A stretch of 64,000 nt of DNA, from NCBI RefSeq assembly GCF_000730565.1, contig NZ_BBIQ01000006.1, forward strand, positions 1 to 64,000, written 5' to 3'. Numbering within the stretch: position 1 is the stretch's first letter; every line of letters begins with the position of its first letter. The position numbers and the translations under genes are program-made. Positions 53,390-62,159 of this stretch are shown here, piece by piece. The notes under the pieces were generated by a model that saw only the letters and a list, made by a program, of their open reading frames with translations, was not told where the DNA came from and did no database searches. The stretch comes from Pseudomonas fulva NBRC 16637 = DSM 17717 (GTDB lineage: Bacteria > Pseudomonadota > Gammaproteobacteria > Pseudomonadales > Pseudomonadaceae).

Positions 53390-55783
53390 TTACCAGCTAT
53401 AACTCACCCGCGCCGTCACCTCACGCCCAGGGTTGTAATAATCAGCCGTCCCCGAGCCCACCACGTGCTGTTCATCGAACAGGTTGCTCACGTTCACCGC
53501 CAGGTCGGTGCCCTTGGCGATCTGGTACTTGAATGCCGCGTCGAACAACGTGGTGCCGTCGGTCTTCTTGGTGTTGGCCGCATCCATGTAGTAAGCCCCC
53601 ACGTACCGTGCGCCCAGCCCGACACTCACGTCGGTCGCCGGAATGTCGTAGTACGTCCACAACGAAGCCGAGTGCTTGGGTGCGGTGGCAAAAGCGTTGC
53701 CCTTGAGCGAAGAGCCGTCATACAGCGACCCGCGTTTCACATCGGTGTCCATGTACGAATAGGCGCCAATCACGCTGATATCAGCCGTCACCTGGGCCTT
53801 GGCTTCCAGGTCCAGGCCGCGTGCGTGGGACTCACCGACGGTTTGCTGTTCGATGATGCCGCTGGGCAGTACCACAGCGATGGTGACGTTTTCCTGGGTC
53901 AGGTCATACACCGCAGCGGAGAACATCGCGTCCATGCCGATGGGCGAGTACTTCACGCCCACTTCGTACTGCTTGCCGGTTTGCGGGGTGACGCCCACCT
54001 GGGGTGGGGACACCGACTCCACCATGCTCACGTACGTCGACACTTCGTCGTTGACGATGTAGGTGAGCGCCGCGCGATACGAGGTTTCCGACAAATCGTC
54101 GCTCTGCTTGGCGGCCCCGCCCACGTACTCGGTGCTGGACAGATCCATGGAGTCATTGCGCACGCCAGCGGTGGCGATGACGCGGTCGTAGAACGAAAGG
54201 TTCTGCTGCATGAACACAGCCTTGGTGGTCACGTCCTGCTTCTTGCGGCTGTAGGGCTCGATGCCACGCGGCACGCCGGTGAACACCGGGTTGGCGATGT
54301 CGATCGGGGTGGCGAGGCTATAGACCGAGCGCTGCTTGGTCGAGGAGTCCAGGTACTCCACCCCCACCAGGGTGCTGCTGTCGACGTGCTCGAACTGCGC
54401 ATCGTATTGCAGCATCAGGTTGCCGTTGAGCTGGTCGGCGTCGCTGTCGGTGCCGAACACATAGCGCGGGATGGTCGTGCCCACCCGCGATGGGCTGTCG
54501 CTCAAGTAGGCGTAGCCAAAATCGTCGGTCAGTTCGCTGTAGCGCAGGTTGCCACGCAATACAAAGCCGTTGTCGAAGTCGTGGGTGATGTTGCCGGACA
54601 GGCTGGTGCGCTCCACATCGTGGAAGTTGTAGCCGGGCTCGCCGAAGAACTTGCTGCGGTCGTACTCCTTGTCCAGCGGGTAGCCACCGCTGTTGGGCGA
54701 GCTGTTGGTCTTCAGGTAGTCCAGCACCACGGTGGCCGAGGTGAAGTCGCTCGGTGCCCAGGTCAGCCCGCCCATCACCAGGCGGCTGTCGTCCCGGGAA
54801 TGGTCGTACTCACGGTCGCTGTCCTGCAGCTTGGCCGTGAAGCGCCCCGCCACGGTGCCGCCTTCGTTGAGCACATCGCCCACATCAATGCCGGTCTCGG
54901 CATGGTCGTACGAACCGTAGGTCACGTAGCCCTGGCCGAAGCGCTCGAACCGTGGCTGTTTGGTCACGAAGTTGACCGAGCCGCCTGGGTCGGCGGGGCC
55001 GAACAGAGTGGAGTTGGCGCCGCGAATGATCTCGATACGCTCGTAGGCGTAAGGGTCTTCGCGCACGCCACGCATGGAGCTGAGCGTCAGGCCGTCACGG
55101 TAGGTGGTGGCCTGGAAGCCGCGAATCTGGAAGTAGTCGTTACGGTCGTCCGACCCATAGAAGTCGCTGATCACCCCTGGGGTGTACTGCAGCGCTTCTT
55201 CGGTGGTGCTGACGCTGCGCTGCTCCATCTCCTTGCGGGTCACCACCGATACCGACGCCGGGGTATTGAGGATGCTGGTGGCGACCTTGCCCCCCACCCA
55301 AAGCTCCTTGGCCACGACCGAGTTGATGTCGTCGTCGGCGCTGGCCTTGACCTTGGCATTGACGATTACCGGGGCCAGGCGGTAGTCCTCGGTGGCGCCC
55401 AGCTCCAGCGGGCCGGTGGGCTTGGGCTGGGGCAGCAGCAGGTAGGCGTTGGGGCCTTGCTGTTCAGATTGCAGGTCACTGCCCTGCAACAGCGAAGACA
55501 AGGCCGCTGCGGTACCCAGCGAGCCCTGGACGCCCGGCGTCGTCTGGTGGGCCACGCTTTGCGCGTCATACGAGAGGCTGACGCCGGCTTCCCTGGCAAA
55601 ACGATCGAGCGCTGGCGCCAGCGGGCCTGCCGGAATGTTCCACTGCTTGAGCGGGCTGCTGCTGTCAGTGGCCGCAGGCTGGGCCAGGGCTGGCAGGACA
55701 TGGCTGCCTACCACGAGCCCGAGCAAGGCGCCACGCAGGGCTCGGTTCAGGGGGTGGCGCGGTGAAACCGGGGTAGAACTCAT
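53390..55783 (-). CDS. TonB-dependent siderophore receptor with STN signalling domain
   Basis: The 797-residue outer-membrane protein has a signal peptide (LLGLVVGSHVLPALA), an STN secretin/TonB short N-terminal domain (~45-115, WNIPAGPLAPALDRFAREAG), a plug domain (~160-290, VSVVTRKEMEQRS, FQIRGF, ERIEIIRGANSTLFGPADPGG) and a 22-strand barrel ending VSYSW with the terminal aromatic residue. The FpvA/FoxA-like layout with STN implies cell-surface signalling to an anti-sigma factor, but no sigma/anti-sigma pair is adjacent. GGAG seven bases before ATG 55783 supports the start. Iron control is suggested by a Fur-like sequence upstream. Confidence 0.93.
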   Translation of the reverse strand: MSSTPVSPRHPLNRALRGALLGLVVGSHVLPALAQPAATDSSSPLKQWNIPAGPLAPALDRFAREAGVSLSYDAQSVAHQTTPGVQGSLGTAAALSSLLQGSDLQSEQQGPNAYLLLPQPKPTGPLELGATEDYRLAPVIVNAKVKASADDDINSVVAKELWVGGKVATSILNTPASVSVVTRKEMEQRSVSTTEEALQYTPGVISDFYGSDDRNDYFQIRGFQATTYRDGLTLSSMRGVREDPYAYERIEIIRGANSTLFGPADPGGSVNFVTKQPRFERFGQGYVTYGSYDHAETGIDVGDVLNEGGTVAGRFTAKLQDSDREYDHSRDDSRLVMGGLTWAPSDFTSATVVLDYLKTNSSPNSGGYPLDKEYDRSKFFGEPGYNFHDVERTSLSGNITHDFDNGFVLRGNLRYSELTDDFGYAYLSDSPSRVGTTIPRYVFGTDSDADQLNGNLMLQYDAQFEHVDSSTLVGVEYLDSSTKQRSVYSLATPIDIANPVFTGVPRGIEPYSRKKQDVTTKAVFMQQNLSFYDRVIATAGVRNDSMDLSSTEYVGGAAKQSDDLSETSYRAALTYIVNDEVSTYVSMVESVSPPQVGVTPQTGKQYEVGVKYSPIGMDAMFSAAVYDLTQENVTIAVVLPSGIIEQQTVGESHARGLDLEAKAQVTADISVIGAYSYMDTDVKRGSLYDGSSLKGNAFATAPKHSASLWTYYDIPATDVSVGLGARYVGAYYMDAANTKKTDGTTLFDAAFKYQIAKGTDLAVNVSNLFDEQHVVGSGTADYYNPGREVTARVSYSW

Positions 55784-55840
55784 TCTCTCGCTCCGTAGCG
55801 TATCGGCGGGCGGCCTGTATTCCGGCCTTCCCTACCTGCC

Positions 55841-55860
55841 GAACGAGAATGAGAAAACAC
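55841..55860 (-). promoter_or_regulatory. Possible Fur box upstream of the siderophore receptor
   Basis: GAGAATGAGAA (55845-55855) matches 9 of 11 positions of the Fur half-box GATAATGATAA, about 60 bases before the receptor start. Only one half is well conserved, so it is a tentative site. Confidence 0.42.
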
Positions 55861-55904
55861 CTCATTTATTTTCAGATTAATTAACTTCGGTTGTAGGCTG
55901 GGTC

Positions 55905-57848
55905 CTACACCTTACCGATGGCCTGCCTCACTTTGCCCAGCAGCTCACCCATACGGAACGGCTTGATCAGCATGTCCATGCCATCGCCGAGAAACGCCTG
56001 CCGGTCCAACGCGGCATCGGCATAGCCGGTCATGAACAGCACAGGCAGTTCGGGCCGGTAGCCACGGGCAAGGTCGGCCAGCTCCCGGCCGCTGAGCGTT
56101 GGCAGGCCAACGTCGGTCAGCATCAGGTCCAGGCTCGGCTCGTCGCGCAGGTATTGCAGCGCCTGGTCGGTGGTCGAGGCCAGTGTGCAGTGGTAGCCGG
56201 CATCGGCCAGCGCTTCGGCCACCGACAGCCGTACCGAGGCCATGTCCTCGACGATCAGCACATGCTCGCCATTACCCTGTAGATCGAGCCCACGCTCGCG
56301 TACCACGGGCACGGCTGCCTGCGCACTGGCCGGCAGCATCAGCGCCACTTCGGTGCCCTGCCCCACCACGCTGTTGAGCATCACGTGGCCGCTGGACTGC
56401 CGGGCGAAACCATAGATGGTCGACAACCCAAGGCCGGTGCCCTGCCCGACGGGCTTGGTGGTGAAGAACGGGTCGAACACCTTGTCCAGCAACTCAGGTT
56501 CGATGCCGGTGCCGTTGTCGCGCACGCTGACCATCACATAGGGGCCGTCGGCAAGATTGGGGTTTTCCTGGGACCAGATGGCGGCCGTGTCGAGCCAGAT
56601 CCGCCCGCCCTTGGGCAGCGCGTCGCGGGCGTTGATCACCAGGTTGAGCACCGCGCTTTCCAGCTGCACCGGGTCGACCAGGGCGATGGCCGGTTGGGTG
56701 GAGAGGTTCAGGGTCAACGTGATGCGCTCGCCAATGGTGCGGGTCAGCAGTTCTTCGAGCGAGCGCACGTGGCGGTTGACGTCCACCGGCCGAGTGTCCA
56801 GCGGTTGCTGGCGAGCGAAGGCCAGCAGCCGATGGGTCAGCGAAGCCGCGCTGTTGGCCGAGCTGAGCGCAGCTTCGGCATAGCGCGGCACTCTGTCGAC
56901 ACGGTTCTCGGCCACCCGCTTGCAGATCAGTTCGAGGCTGGTGATGATGCCGGTCAGCAGGTTATTGAAGTCGTGGGCGATGCCGCCGGTCAAGCTGCCC
57001 AGCGCCTCCATTTTTTGCAGTTGCACCAGCTGCGCCTCGGTGCGTTCGCGCACGGCCACTTCATGGGCCAACTGGCTGGTGGCGTCGTCCAGCCGGGCCA
57101 GGTGCGAGCGTTCGCGGTGACGGTGCTCGGTGATATCCTCGACGAACACTAGGCACAAACCCGGCGCCTGATACGGCGAAAGCTGCCACTCGGTCTCGCG
57201 TACATGACCATGCACCTGCATGCTCAAGGTGCCCTGCCAGCGCTCGCCGGCCATGAGGTGCTCGCGCAGGCTGGCCAGCGCCGCCTCCTGCCCATCGGCG
57301 AAGCAGTCGTGCAGCTGCTCAGGGTGGCGGTTGTCCTGGATCAGGTAGCTGAACGCCTGGTTGCATTCATGCACCTTCAGCTGGGCGTCCATCACGGCAA
57401 TCGGCGCCGACACACTGGTGAAAATCTCGCGAAAGCGTGCCTCGCTCTGACGCAATGCGCGCTCGGTGTCGCGCACGCGCAGCAAGGTGCGCAGGGTGGC
57501 CAGCAGCACGTCCGGGTCGACGGGGTGAATCAGGTAGGCATCGGCGCCAGCGTTCAGCCCGGTGATGATGTCGCCGCTCTGGATCGACGCGGCCGACACA
57601 TGAATCACTGGCAGCAGCGCCGTGCGTGGGTCCTGACGCAGCAGCCGGACGATGTCGAAGCCGCTCATGTCCGGCAGGTTCACGTCCAGGATCAAGGCGT
57701 CGATCTGGCTGTCGCGGATCAGCGCCAGGCCCTCGCCGCCCGTGCCGGCCTCCAGTACCTGGTACCCGTGCACCGCCAACCGCCTGCGCATGGCGTAGCG
57801 GGTGGCAACGTTGTCATCGACGATCAGCAAGCGCACATCGGCATTCAT
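55905..57848 (-). CDS. Hybrid sensor kinase: receiver-PAS-kinase-receiver
   Basis: The 647-residue protein has an N-terminal receiver (phospho-acceptor Asp55 in LILDVNLPDMSG), a PAS domain (~135-245), a histidine kinase core with GGIAHDFNNLL as H-box near residue 280 and GTGLGLSTIYG in the ATP-binding domain, and a C-terminal receiver (LMLTDVGLPTLSG). Receivers at both ends suggest it takes phosphate from one partner and passes it on. It overlaps the upstream kinase gene by four bases and ends the stressosome operon, so it is probably part of its output. Confidence 0.92.
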   Translation of the reverse strand: MNADVRLLIVDDNVATRYAMRRRLAVHGYQVLEAGTGGEGLALIRDSQIDALILDVNLPDMSGFDIVRLLRQDPRTALLPVIHVSAASIQSGDIITGLNAGADAYLIHPVDPDVLLATLRTLLRVRDTERALRQSEARFREIFTSVSAPIAVMDAQLKVHECNQAFSYLIQDNRHPEQLHDCFADGQEAALASLREHLMAGERWQGTLSMQVHGHVRETEWQLSPYQAPGLCLVFVEDITEHRHRERSHLARLDDATSQLAHEVAVRERTEAQLVQLQKMEALGSLTGGIAHDFNNLLTGIITSLELICKRVAENRVDRVPRYAEAALSSANSAASLTHRLLAFARQQPLDTRPVDVNRHVRSLEELLTRTIGERITLTLNLSTQPAIALVDPVQLESAVLNLVINARDALPKGGRIWLDTAAIWSQENPNLADGPYVMVSVRDNGTGIEPELLDKVFDPFFTTKPVGQGTGLGLSTIYGFARQSSGHVMLNSVVGQGTEVALMLPASAQAAVPVVRERGLDLQGNGEHVLIVEDMASVRLSVAEALADAGYHCTLASTTDQALQYLRDEPSLDLMLTDVGLPTLSGRELADLARGYRPELPVLFMTGYADAALDRQAFLGDGMDMLIKPFRMGELLGKVRQAIGKV

Positions 57849-58687
57849 TCAGTGCTCTCCGGGGCGAGGGCAAGCGGGATCACCACGAAGAAACAGGAGC
57901 CGACACCCGGCTCGCTCTCGACGCCCACATGACCTCCCAGCAGCTCGGCAAAGCGCTTGCACAGCGACAGGCCCAGGCCCGTACCGCGCAAGCGTTTCTG
58001 CAACGGCGAGTCCACCTGGGCGAAGTCTTCGAAGAGGGTACCCAGCAGCTCCGGTGCAATGCCGATACCCGTGTCGCTCACGGCGAAACGGATACTGTCA
58101 TCGCCTTCCAGGCAGGCGGAAATACGCACTTCGCCCTGTGAGGTGAACTTCAGGGCATTGGAAATGAAGTTGCGCAGAATCTGCGCCAGCTTCTTGTCAT
58201 CGGTGTACAGCCGCGGCAGGCCGGCATGTTCTTCGAAAATGAGGTCCACGGCCGTGGCATCGACGATGGGCCTGAACATGCCTCGCAGGGCGGCGAACAG
58301 GTCGAACATGTCGAACCAGGCCGGCGAAATGGTGATGCGACCGGCTTCGATCTTGGCCAAGTCGAGCAAGTCGTCGACCATGTCGGACAGCTCGCGGGTA
58401 GCAGTACTGATGAAGGTGACCTGACGGTGCTGTTCCGCCGACAACGGCCCGTCGAGCTCGTCGGTCAGCAGGCCGGTGATGCTCAAGATCGAGCCCAGCG
58501 GGGTGCGGAACTCATGGCTCATGTAGGACAGGAAGCGGCTTTTTAGGTCCGAGGCCTGGCGCAGGTGCTCAGCCTGGGTATCCAGCTCGGCATACAGCGC
58601 CAGCACACCCTGGTTGGTTTCATCCAGCTCGGCGCGCAAGGCGTCGTTCTCGGCTTGCAGGCGGGCAATAAGTGCGGCATCAGCCAT
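57845..58687 (-). CDS. Soluble histidine kinase of the stressosome operon
   Basis: The 280-residue protein has an N-terminal coiled coil (~1-48), an HisKA domain with H58 in SYMSHEFRTPLGS, and an HATPase domain with DTGIGIAPELL and RGTGLGLSLCKRF. It has no membrane segment or sensor domain, so it must receive its signal from another protein, most simply the RsbT or RsbX-like products encoded just upstream. ATG 58687 overlaps the previous gene by 8 bases. Confidence 0.9.
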   Translation of the reverse strand: MADAALIARLQAENDALRAELDETNQGVLALYAELDTQAEHLRQASDLKSRFLSYMSHEFRTPLGSILSITGLLTDELDGPLSAEQHRQVTFISTATRELSDMVDDLLDLAKIEAGRITISPAWFDMFDLFAALRGMFRPIVDATAVDLIFEEHAGLPRLYTDDKKLAQILRNFISNALKFTSQGEVRISACLEGDDSIRFAVSDTGIGIAPELLGTLFEDFAQVDSPLQKRLRGTGLGLSLCKRFAELLGGHVGVESEPGVGSCFFVVIPLALAPESTE

Positions 58688-59699
58688 TGGGCAGCTCCAG
58701 GTCGATGACAAGTACGGTGACATCGTCCCGGCCTCGGCAGAAGTCGCGGTGCAGCACCGCAGCGATCACGGCCGGATGACGGTGCACCAGGCCAGGGTAA
58801 TCCTTGAGGTTCCACCGGGACTGCAGGCCATCGCTGTACATGATCAACACATTTCCGTTCAGATCAGCGTAGTCGAACACTTGGGTTTTTCTGAATTGCC
58901 CGCCGACGATGCCGGGCATTGACGCCAGGCCTCGTGATTGGCTGCCATTGACCAGGCTCGCGCCGATGTTGCCGATGCCGGTGTAGCTCAGCCGTGCATT
59001 GCAGCCCTCGTAGTGCGCCAGGGCCACGGCGCCACCGCGTGTGCCTGCCATCGCCTGGTGCATGGCCAGAAGCTGCTGCTGCGGGTGGGCGAACGGTGCC
59101 TGTGCGAACACTGCCGCGCCCGCCTGGGCTGCCGCTTCGGCTTCGCTGCCATGCCCCAGCCCGTCGATCACCAGGGCGCTCACGCGCTGCCCATCGAAGG
59201 TCAGGTGCCAGGTGTCGCCGCAGGCCGGGTCGCCATTGAGGGCATGCTGGCTGACGCCGAAGCGCAGGTCAGTACCTGGGTCATTCTGGGCATACAACCG
59301 CGCCAGAACTACGGCTCCCCGGGTATCGGCATAGACGTCGAAGACTTGAGCCTGGCGGGCGATGGCGCCCAGGCCGATGCCTTGGGTACCCGCCGACGAA
59401 TAGCCGTCGGCCAGGCAGGCTTGGGCATCGAACCCTTGCGCGCGATCGAGGGTGAGCACTTCGATGCCAAACCTGCCGTCACCGCGCGGCAGCGCCCGCA
59501 GATGAAGCTCGCCGTGCCCGGCATGCTTGAGCACGTTGGTGCACAGCTCGGTCACCACCAGCGCGACACGTCCGGCGTCCGTTTCGTCAAGACCGTGGGC
59601 CTGTGCAAGTTTTTGCGCGATCCGTCGAGCGTGGCCAACGTCACTGGGGTCAGCCAACGGTACGACGCAGGTCTGGCTGGCAGCGATGCTCACGCCCAT
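58680..59699 (-). CDS. RsbX/SpoIIE-type phosphatase with N-terminal anti-sigma-like ATPase domain
   Basis: The 339-residue protein joins an HATPase_c_2 domain (~1-135, VALVVTELCTNVLKHAG N-box) to a SpoIIE/PP2C-like phosphatase domain (~150-339; LVIDGLGHGSEAE, LIMYSDGLQSRW, GRDDVTVLVID). In stressosome modules such a phosphatase resets RsbR and RsbS by removing phosphate. The fusion of a kinase-like and a phosphatase domain is found in proteobacterial modules. It overlaps the RsbT-like gene by 10 bases. Confidence 0.88.
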   Translation of the reverse strand: MGVSIAASQTCVVPLADPSDVGHARRIAQKLAQAHGLDETDAGRVALVVTELCTNVLKHAGHGELHLRALPRGDGRFGIEVLTLDRAQGFDAQACLADGYSSAGTQGIGLGAIARQAQVFDVYADTRGAVVLARLYAQNDPGTDLRFGVSQHALNGDPACGDTWHLTFDGQRVSALVIDGLGHGSEAEAAAQAGAAVFAQAPFAHPQQQLLAMHQAMAGTRGGAVALAHYEGCNARLSYTGIGNIGASLVNGSQSRGLASMPGIVGGQFRKTQVFDYADLNGNVLIMYSDGLQSRWNLKDYPGLVHRHPAVIAAVLHRDFCRGRDDVTVLVIDLELPNG

Positions 59700-60094
59700 C
59701 GTGTGATCGTCACACGGGTACCCTCGCCAGGCGCGGTATCCAACTCGAACTCATCCACCAGGCGCCGCGCGCCGGTCAGGCCCAGGCCCATGCCACCGCC
59801 CGAGGTCCAGCCGTCGGTCAACGCCAGGCCGATATCGGGAATGCCGGGGCCTTCGTCACGAAAATGCAGGCGCAGGCCCACGCGACCGAAGTCCTCCAGC
59901 ACCTGCCAGTCCATGTCGCCGCCACGGCCGTAGACCACGGTGTTGCGGGCCAGCTCGCTGACGGCGGTGACCAACTTGGTCAGGTCGACCAGGCGCATGC
60001 CGCACTCGCCCGCCAGCTTGCGGGCCAACTGGCGCGCAAGGACTACATCCTGCTCGATGCGCACCGGCAGGCTACCGCTGTCGCGCACATTCAT
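59690..60094 (-). CDS. rsbT: RsbT-like serine/threonine switch kinase
   Basis: The 134-residue protein is a GHKL-type kinase like RsbT, with the N-box VSELARNTVVYG, the G1 box RDEGPGIPD and the G2 box GGGMGLGLTGARRL. In Bacillus RsbT phosphorylates RsbR and RsbS, then leaves to activate RsbU. Here no RsbU is present, and the released kinase more likely acts through the two histidine kinases downstream. The start overlaps the RsbS-like stop (ATGA). Confidence 0.9.
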   Translation of the reverse strand: MNVRDSGSLPVRIEQDVVLARQLARKLAGECGMRLVDLTKLVTAVSELARNTVVYGRGGDMDWQVLEDFGRVGLRLHFRDEGPGIPDIGLALTDGWTSGGGMGLGLTGARRLVDEFELDTAPGEGTRVTITRWA

Positions 60095-60453
60095 TTGCGG
60101 GTCACACGCTGACGCAGCACTTGCATGCCGCGTTCCACATTCAAGGCGGTACTTACCCCGGGCAACGTCAGGCCCAGTTCCACCAGGGTGATGGCTACGG
60201 CAGGCTGCATGCCGACCACCATGGTCTCGGCGTCCATGATGCGTGACAGGCCCGAGATGCTGGCGATCATGCGCCCGATGAACGAGTCGACCATGTCCAG
60301 TGCCGAGATGTCGATGAGTACGCCGCGGGCGGAGGTGCTGCTGATGCGGTCGGTCAGGTCTTCCTGCAGGGTGAGGGCCAGTTGGTCATGCATGTCCACC
60401 TGGATGGTCACCAGCAGGAATTCCCCCATCTGCAGGATCGGGATACGCTCCAT
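60091..60453 (-). CDS. rsbS: RsbS-like STAS protein
   Basis: The 120-residue single-STAS protein carries the phospho-acceptor Ser57 in DISALDMVDSFIGR, matching RsbS Ser59 of Bacillus. With RsbR it builds the stressosome shell that holds RsbT. It lies 3 bases after the RsbR-like gene and overlaps the RsbT-like gene by four bases, the canonical R-S-T order. Confidence 0.92.
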   Translation of the reverse strand: MERIPILQMGEFLLVTIQVDMHDQLALTLQEDLTDRISSTSARGVLIDISALDMVDSFIGRMIASISGLSRIMDAETMVVGMQPAVAITLVELGLTLPGVSTALNVERGMQVLRQRVTRK

Positions 60454-60456
60454 GGC

Positions 60457-61308
60457 TCAGGCTCGCTGGCCGAGGTCGCTGCCCACGCGGGTCAGGGCCA
60501 GCTTCAGGGCATCGGCCAGGTTGGCCTTGGTGGTCAGGGTGCCAAGGTCCAGGCCCAGGTGCACGATGGTCTGGGCGATCTGCGGGCGGATGCCGCTGAT
60601 GATGCAATCGGCGCCCATCAGGCGAATGGCCGTCACGGTCTTGAGCAGGTGCTGCGCCACCAGGGTGTCCACGGTGGGCACGCCCGTGATGTCGATAATG
60701 GCGATTTCCGAACCGGTGTCGACGATGCGCTGCAACAGCGACTCCATGACGGTCTGGCTGCGCTGGGAGTCGAGGGTGCCGATCAATGGCAAGGCCAGCA
60801 CACCGTCCCACAGTTTGACCACCGGCGTAGACAGCTCCAGCAGTTCTTCCTGCTGGCGGCGAATGACGTTTTCACGGCTCGCCTGGTAAGTGCGCATGGT
60901 GTGCATGCCCATACTGTCGAGCAGCTCGGACACGCGCCAGAGTTCCTCGGCCAGCGTGGCCGGGTCGGCGCTGTAGTGCGATTGCAGCAAGGCGAACAGC
61001 GGACGCTTCAGGGCGTAGATGAAGTGCACGGTCTGGTGGGAGTCATGGCCCATCTGCGCGCGCGATGACGACAGCTTTTCGAGGAACCGGCGTACGGCCT
61101 CCCAATCGGCGGCTGCCAGGTTAGCGCCACCTTGGCCCTTCAAGCCCTGCACCAACAGTTGCAGGAACTCGCGGGTCTCTTGGGCCAGCACCTGTTCCTT
61201 GACGTTGCGCGTGGCACCGTTGGCTTCCAGGCCTGCCAACCACTGGGTCAGCAACTGGTCCTGGTTATTTTCGACCGCGTCCAACGTACTGCTTTGCAGT
61301 GCTGCCAT
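60457..61308 (-). CDS. rsbR: RsbR-like stressosome sensor with C-terminal STAS domain
   Basis: The 283-residue protein has a helical N-terminal sensor (~1-155; EQVLAQETREFLQLLVQGLK, MGMHTMRTYQASRENVIRRQ) of the globin-like RsbR/RsbRD type and a C-terminal STAS domain. Thr178 (GTLDSQ) and Thr215 (PTVDTLVA) match Bacillus RsbRA Thr171 and Thr205, the RsbT targets. No heme or flavin ligand is obvious, so the signal is unknown. It is the first gene of the six-gene leftward operon. Confidence 0.9.
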   Translation of the reverse strand: MAALQSSTLDAVENNQDQLLTQWLAGLEANGATRNVKEQVLAQETREFLQLLVQGLKGQGGANLAAADWEAVRRFLEKLSSSRAQMGHDSHQTVHFIYALKRPLFALLQSHYSADPATLAEELWRVSELLDSMGMHTMRTYQASRENVIRRQQEELLELSTPVVKLWDGVLALPLIGTLDSQRSQTVMESLLQRIVDTGSEIAIIDITGVPTVDTLVAQHLLKTVTAIRLMGADCIISGIRPQIAQTIVHLGLDLGTLTTKANLADALKLALTRVGSDLGQRA

Positions 61309-61613
61309 GTATCTGAGCTCCTGTGGTGAAAGCGGGCACCTTCACGCTATGACCGGGTGTTTTGTGAGTGACAGTTACTGGCCGGAATAGTTGTCCGGGT
61401 GGCGCATTTAATTGCATTAGGCCATCGGATGGTAGTCCATTGCTCAAAGAAATTTGGCAGGTTGGATCAAGGGCAGGCGAGTGCGCCGTGAGCACCGGAC
61501 CAAAGCATGGGTGGCCTGCCTCTTCACGCCATGGCCGGTAGCGTCCCTGGCGCCTTGAAACCATTGGTGACCCCGGCACTCAATAGGGGCTACCCACCAG
61601 AAGGAACTGATGC
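61309..61613. other. Divergent gap between the stressosome operon and the exported protein
   Basis: This 305-base gap must hold the promoters of both flanking transcripts. I see no open frame worth calling, and no clear sigma-54 or ECF promoter motif. Confidence 0.4.
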
Positions 61614-62093
61614 ATGAACACGACTCGCCTGATCCTGCCCCTGCTTGCCAGCCTTGCTGGCGTGGCCACCGCTCACGCTGAAAACCTCGATCAAACCGAG
61701 GCTCTCACGCGTATCGGCCAAGTTCTGACGTGCAAGCGCGTGGTCTCACCCGAGCAGTTCGATGCACTGGTCACGGCGGCCAAGGGCCAGGCCACCGTCC
61801 AGGCGTCGGAGCTGTCGGACGCTGAGTACTCGCTGGCGCAGCCAGTGAAGGTCTACGGCCAACCGATCACGCAGCTGACGGTACATGCTGCCAGTGACGG
61901 CGAAGGTGACTTCAACGAGTTTTCGGGGATGTTCAAGGGCCAGCGCGTCGAGGACATCGCCAAGCTGAGCGGCATCGGCAAGGATGACCTGGGGCATTAC
62001 ACCCAGGAAGTTGGCAACCACGATGTGTCGTTGCGGGGCGAGTCGGGCAGTACCTACGTTGCCTGCACGCAAGACAAGCGCCCGGCGCAGTAG
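61614..62093 (+). CDS. Exported protein of unknown function
   Basis: The 159-residue product has a signal peptide (LILPLLASLAGVATAHA) and a mature domain with two cysteines (LTCKRVV, YVACTQD), which probably form a disulphide. GAAGGAAC upstream of ATG 61614 is a good ribosome site. The mature part looks alpha/beta. I recognise no characterised family. It converges with a lipoprotein gene 66 bases away. Confidence 0.78.
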   Translation: MNTTRLILPLLASLAGVATAHAENLDQTEALTRIGQVLTCKRVVSPEQFDALVTAAKGQATVQASELSDAEYSLAQPVKVYGQPITQLTVHAASDGEGDFNEFSGMFKGQRVEDIAKLSGIGKDDLGHYTQEVGNHDVSLRGESGSTYVACTQDKRPAQ

Positions 62094-62159
62094 GCTGATC
62101 GCCTCGCCGCCCAGCGCCTATGAGCTGCCAGCCCTGCAAGGCTGGCATTCCCGCCTGCC

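Noticed and set aside
53255-55765. 836-codon plus-strand frame
   Set aside because: It is antisense to the TonB-dependent receptor, whose STN, plug and barrel regions are unmistakable.
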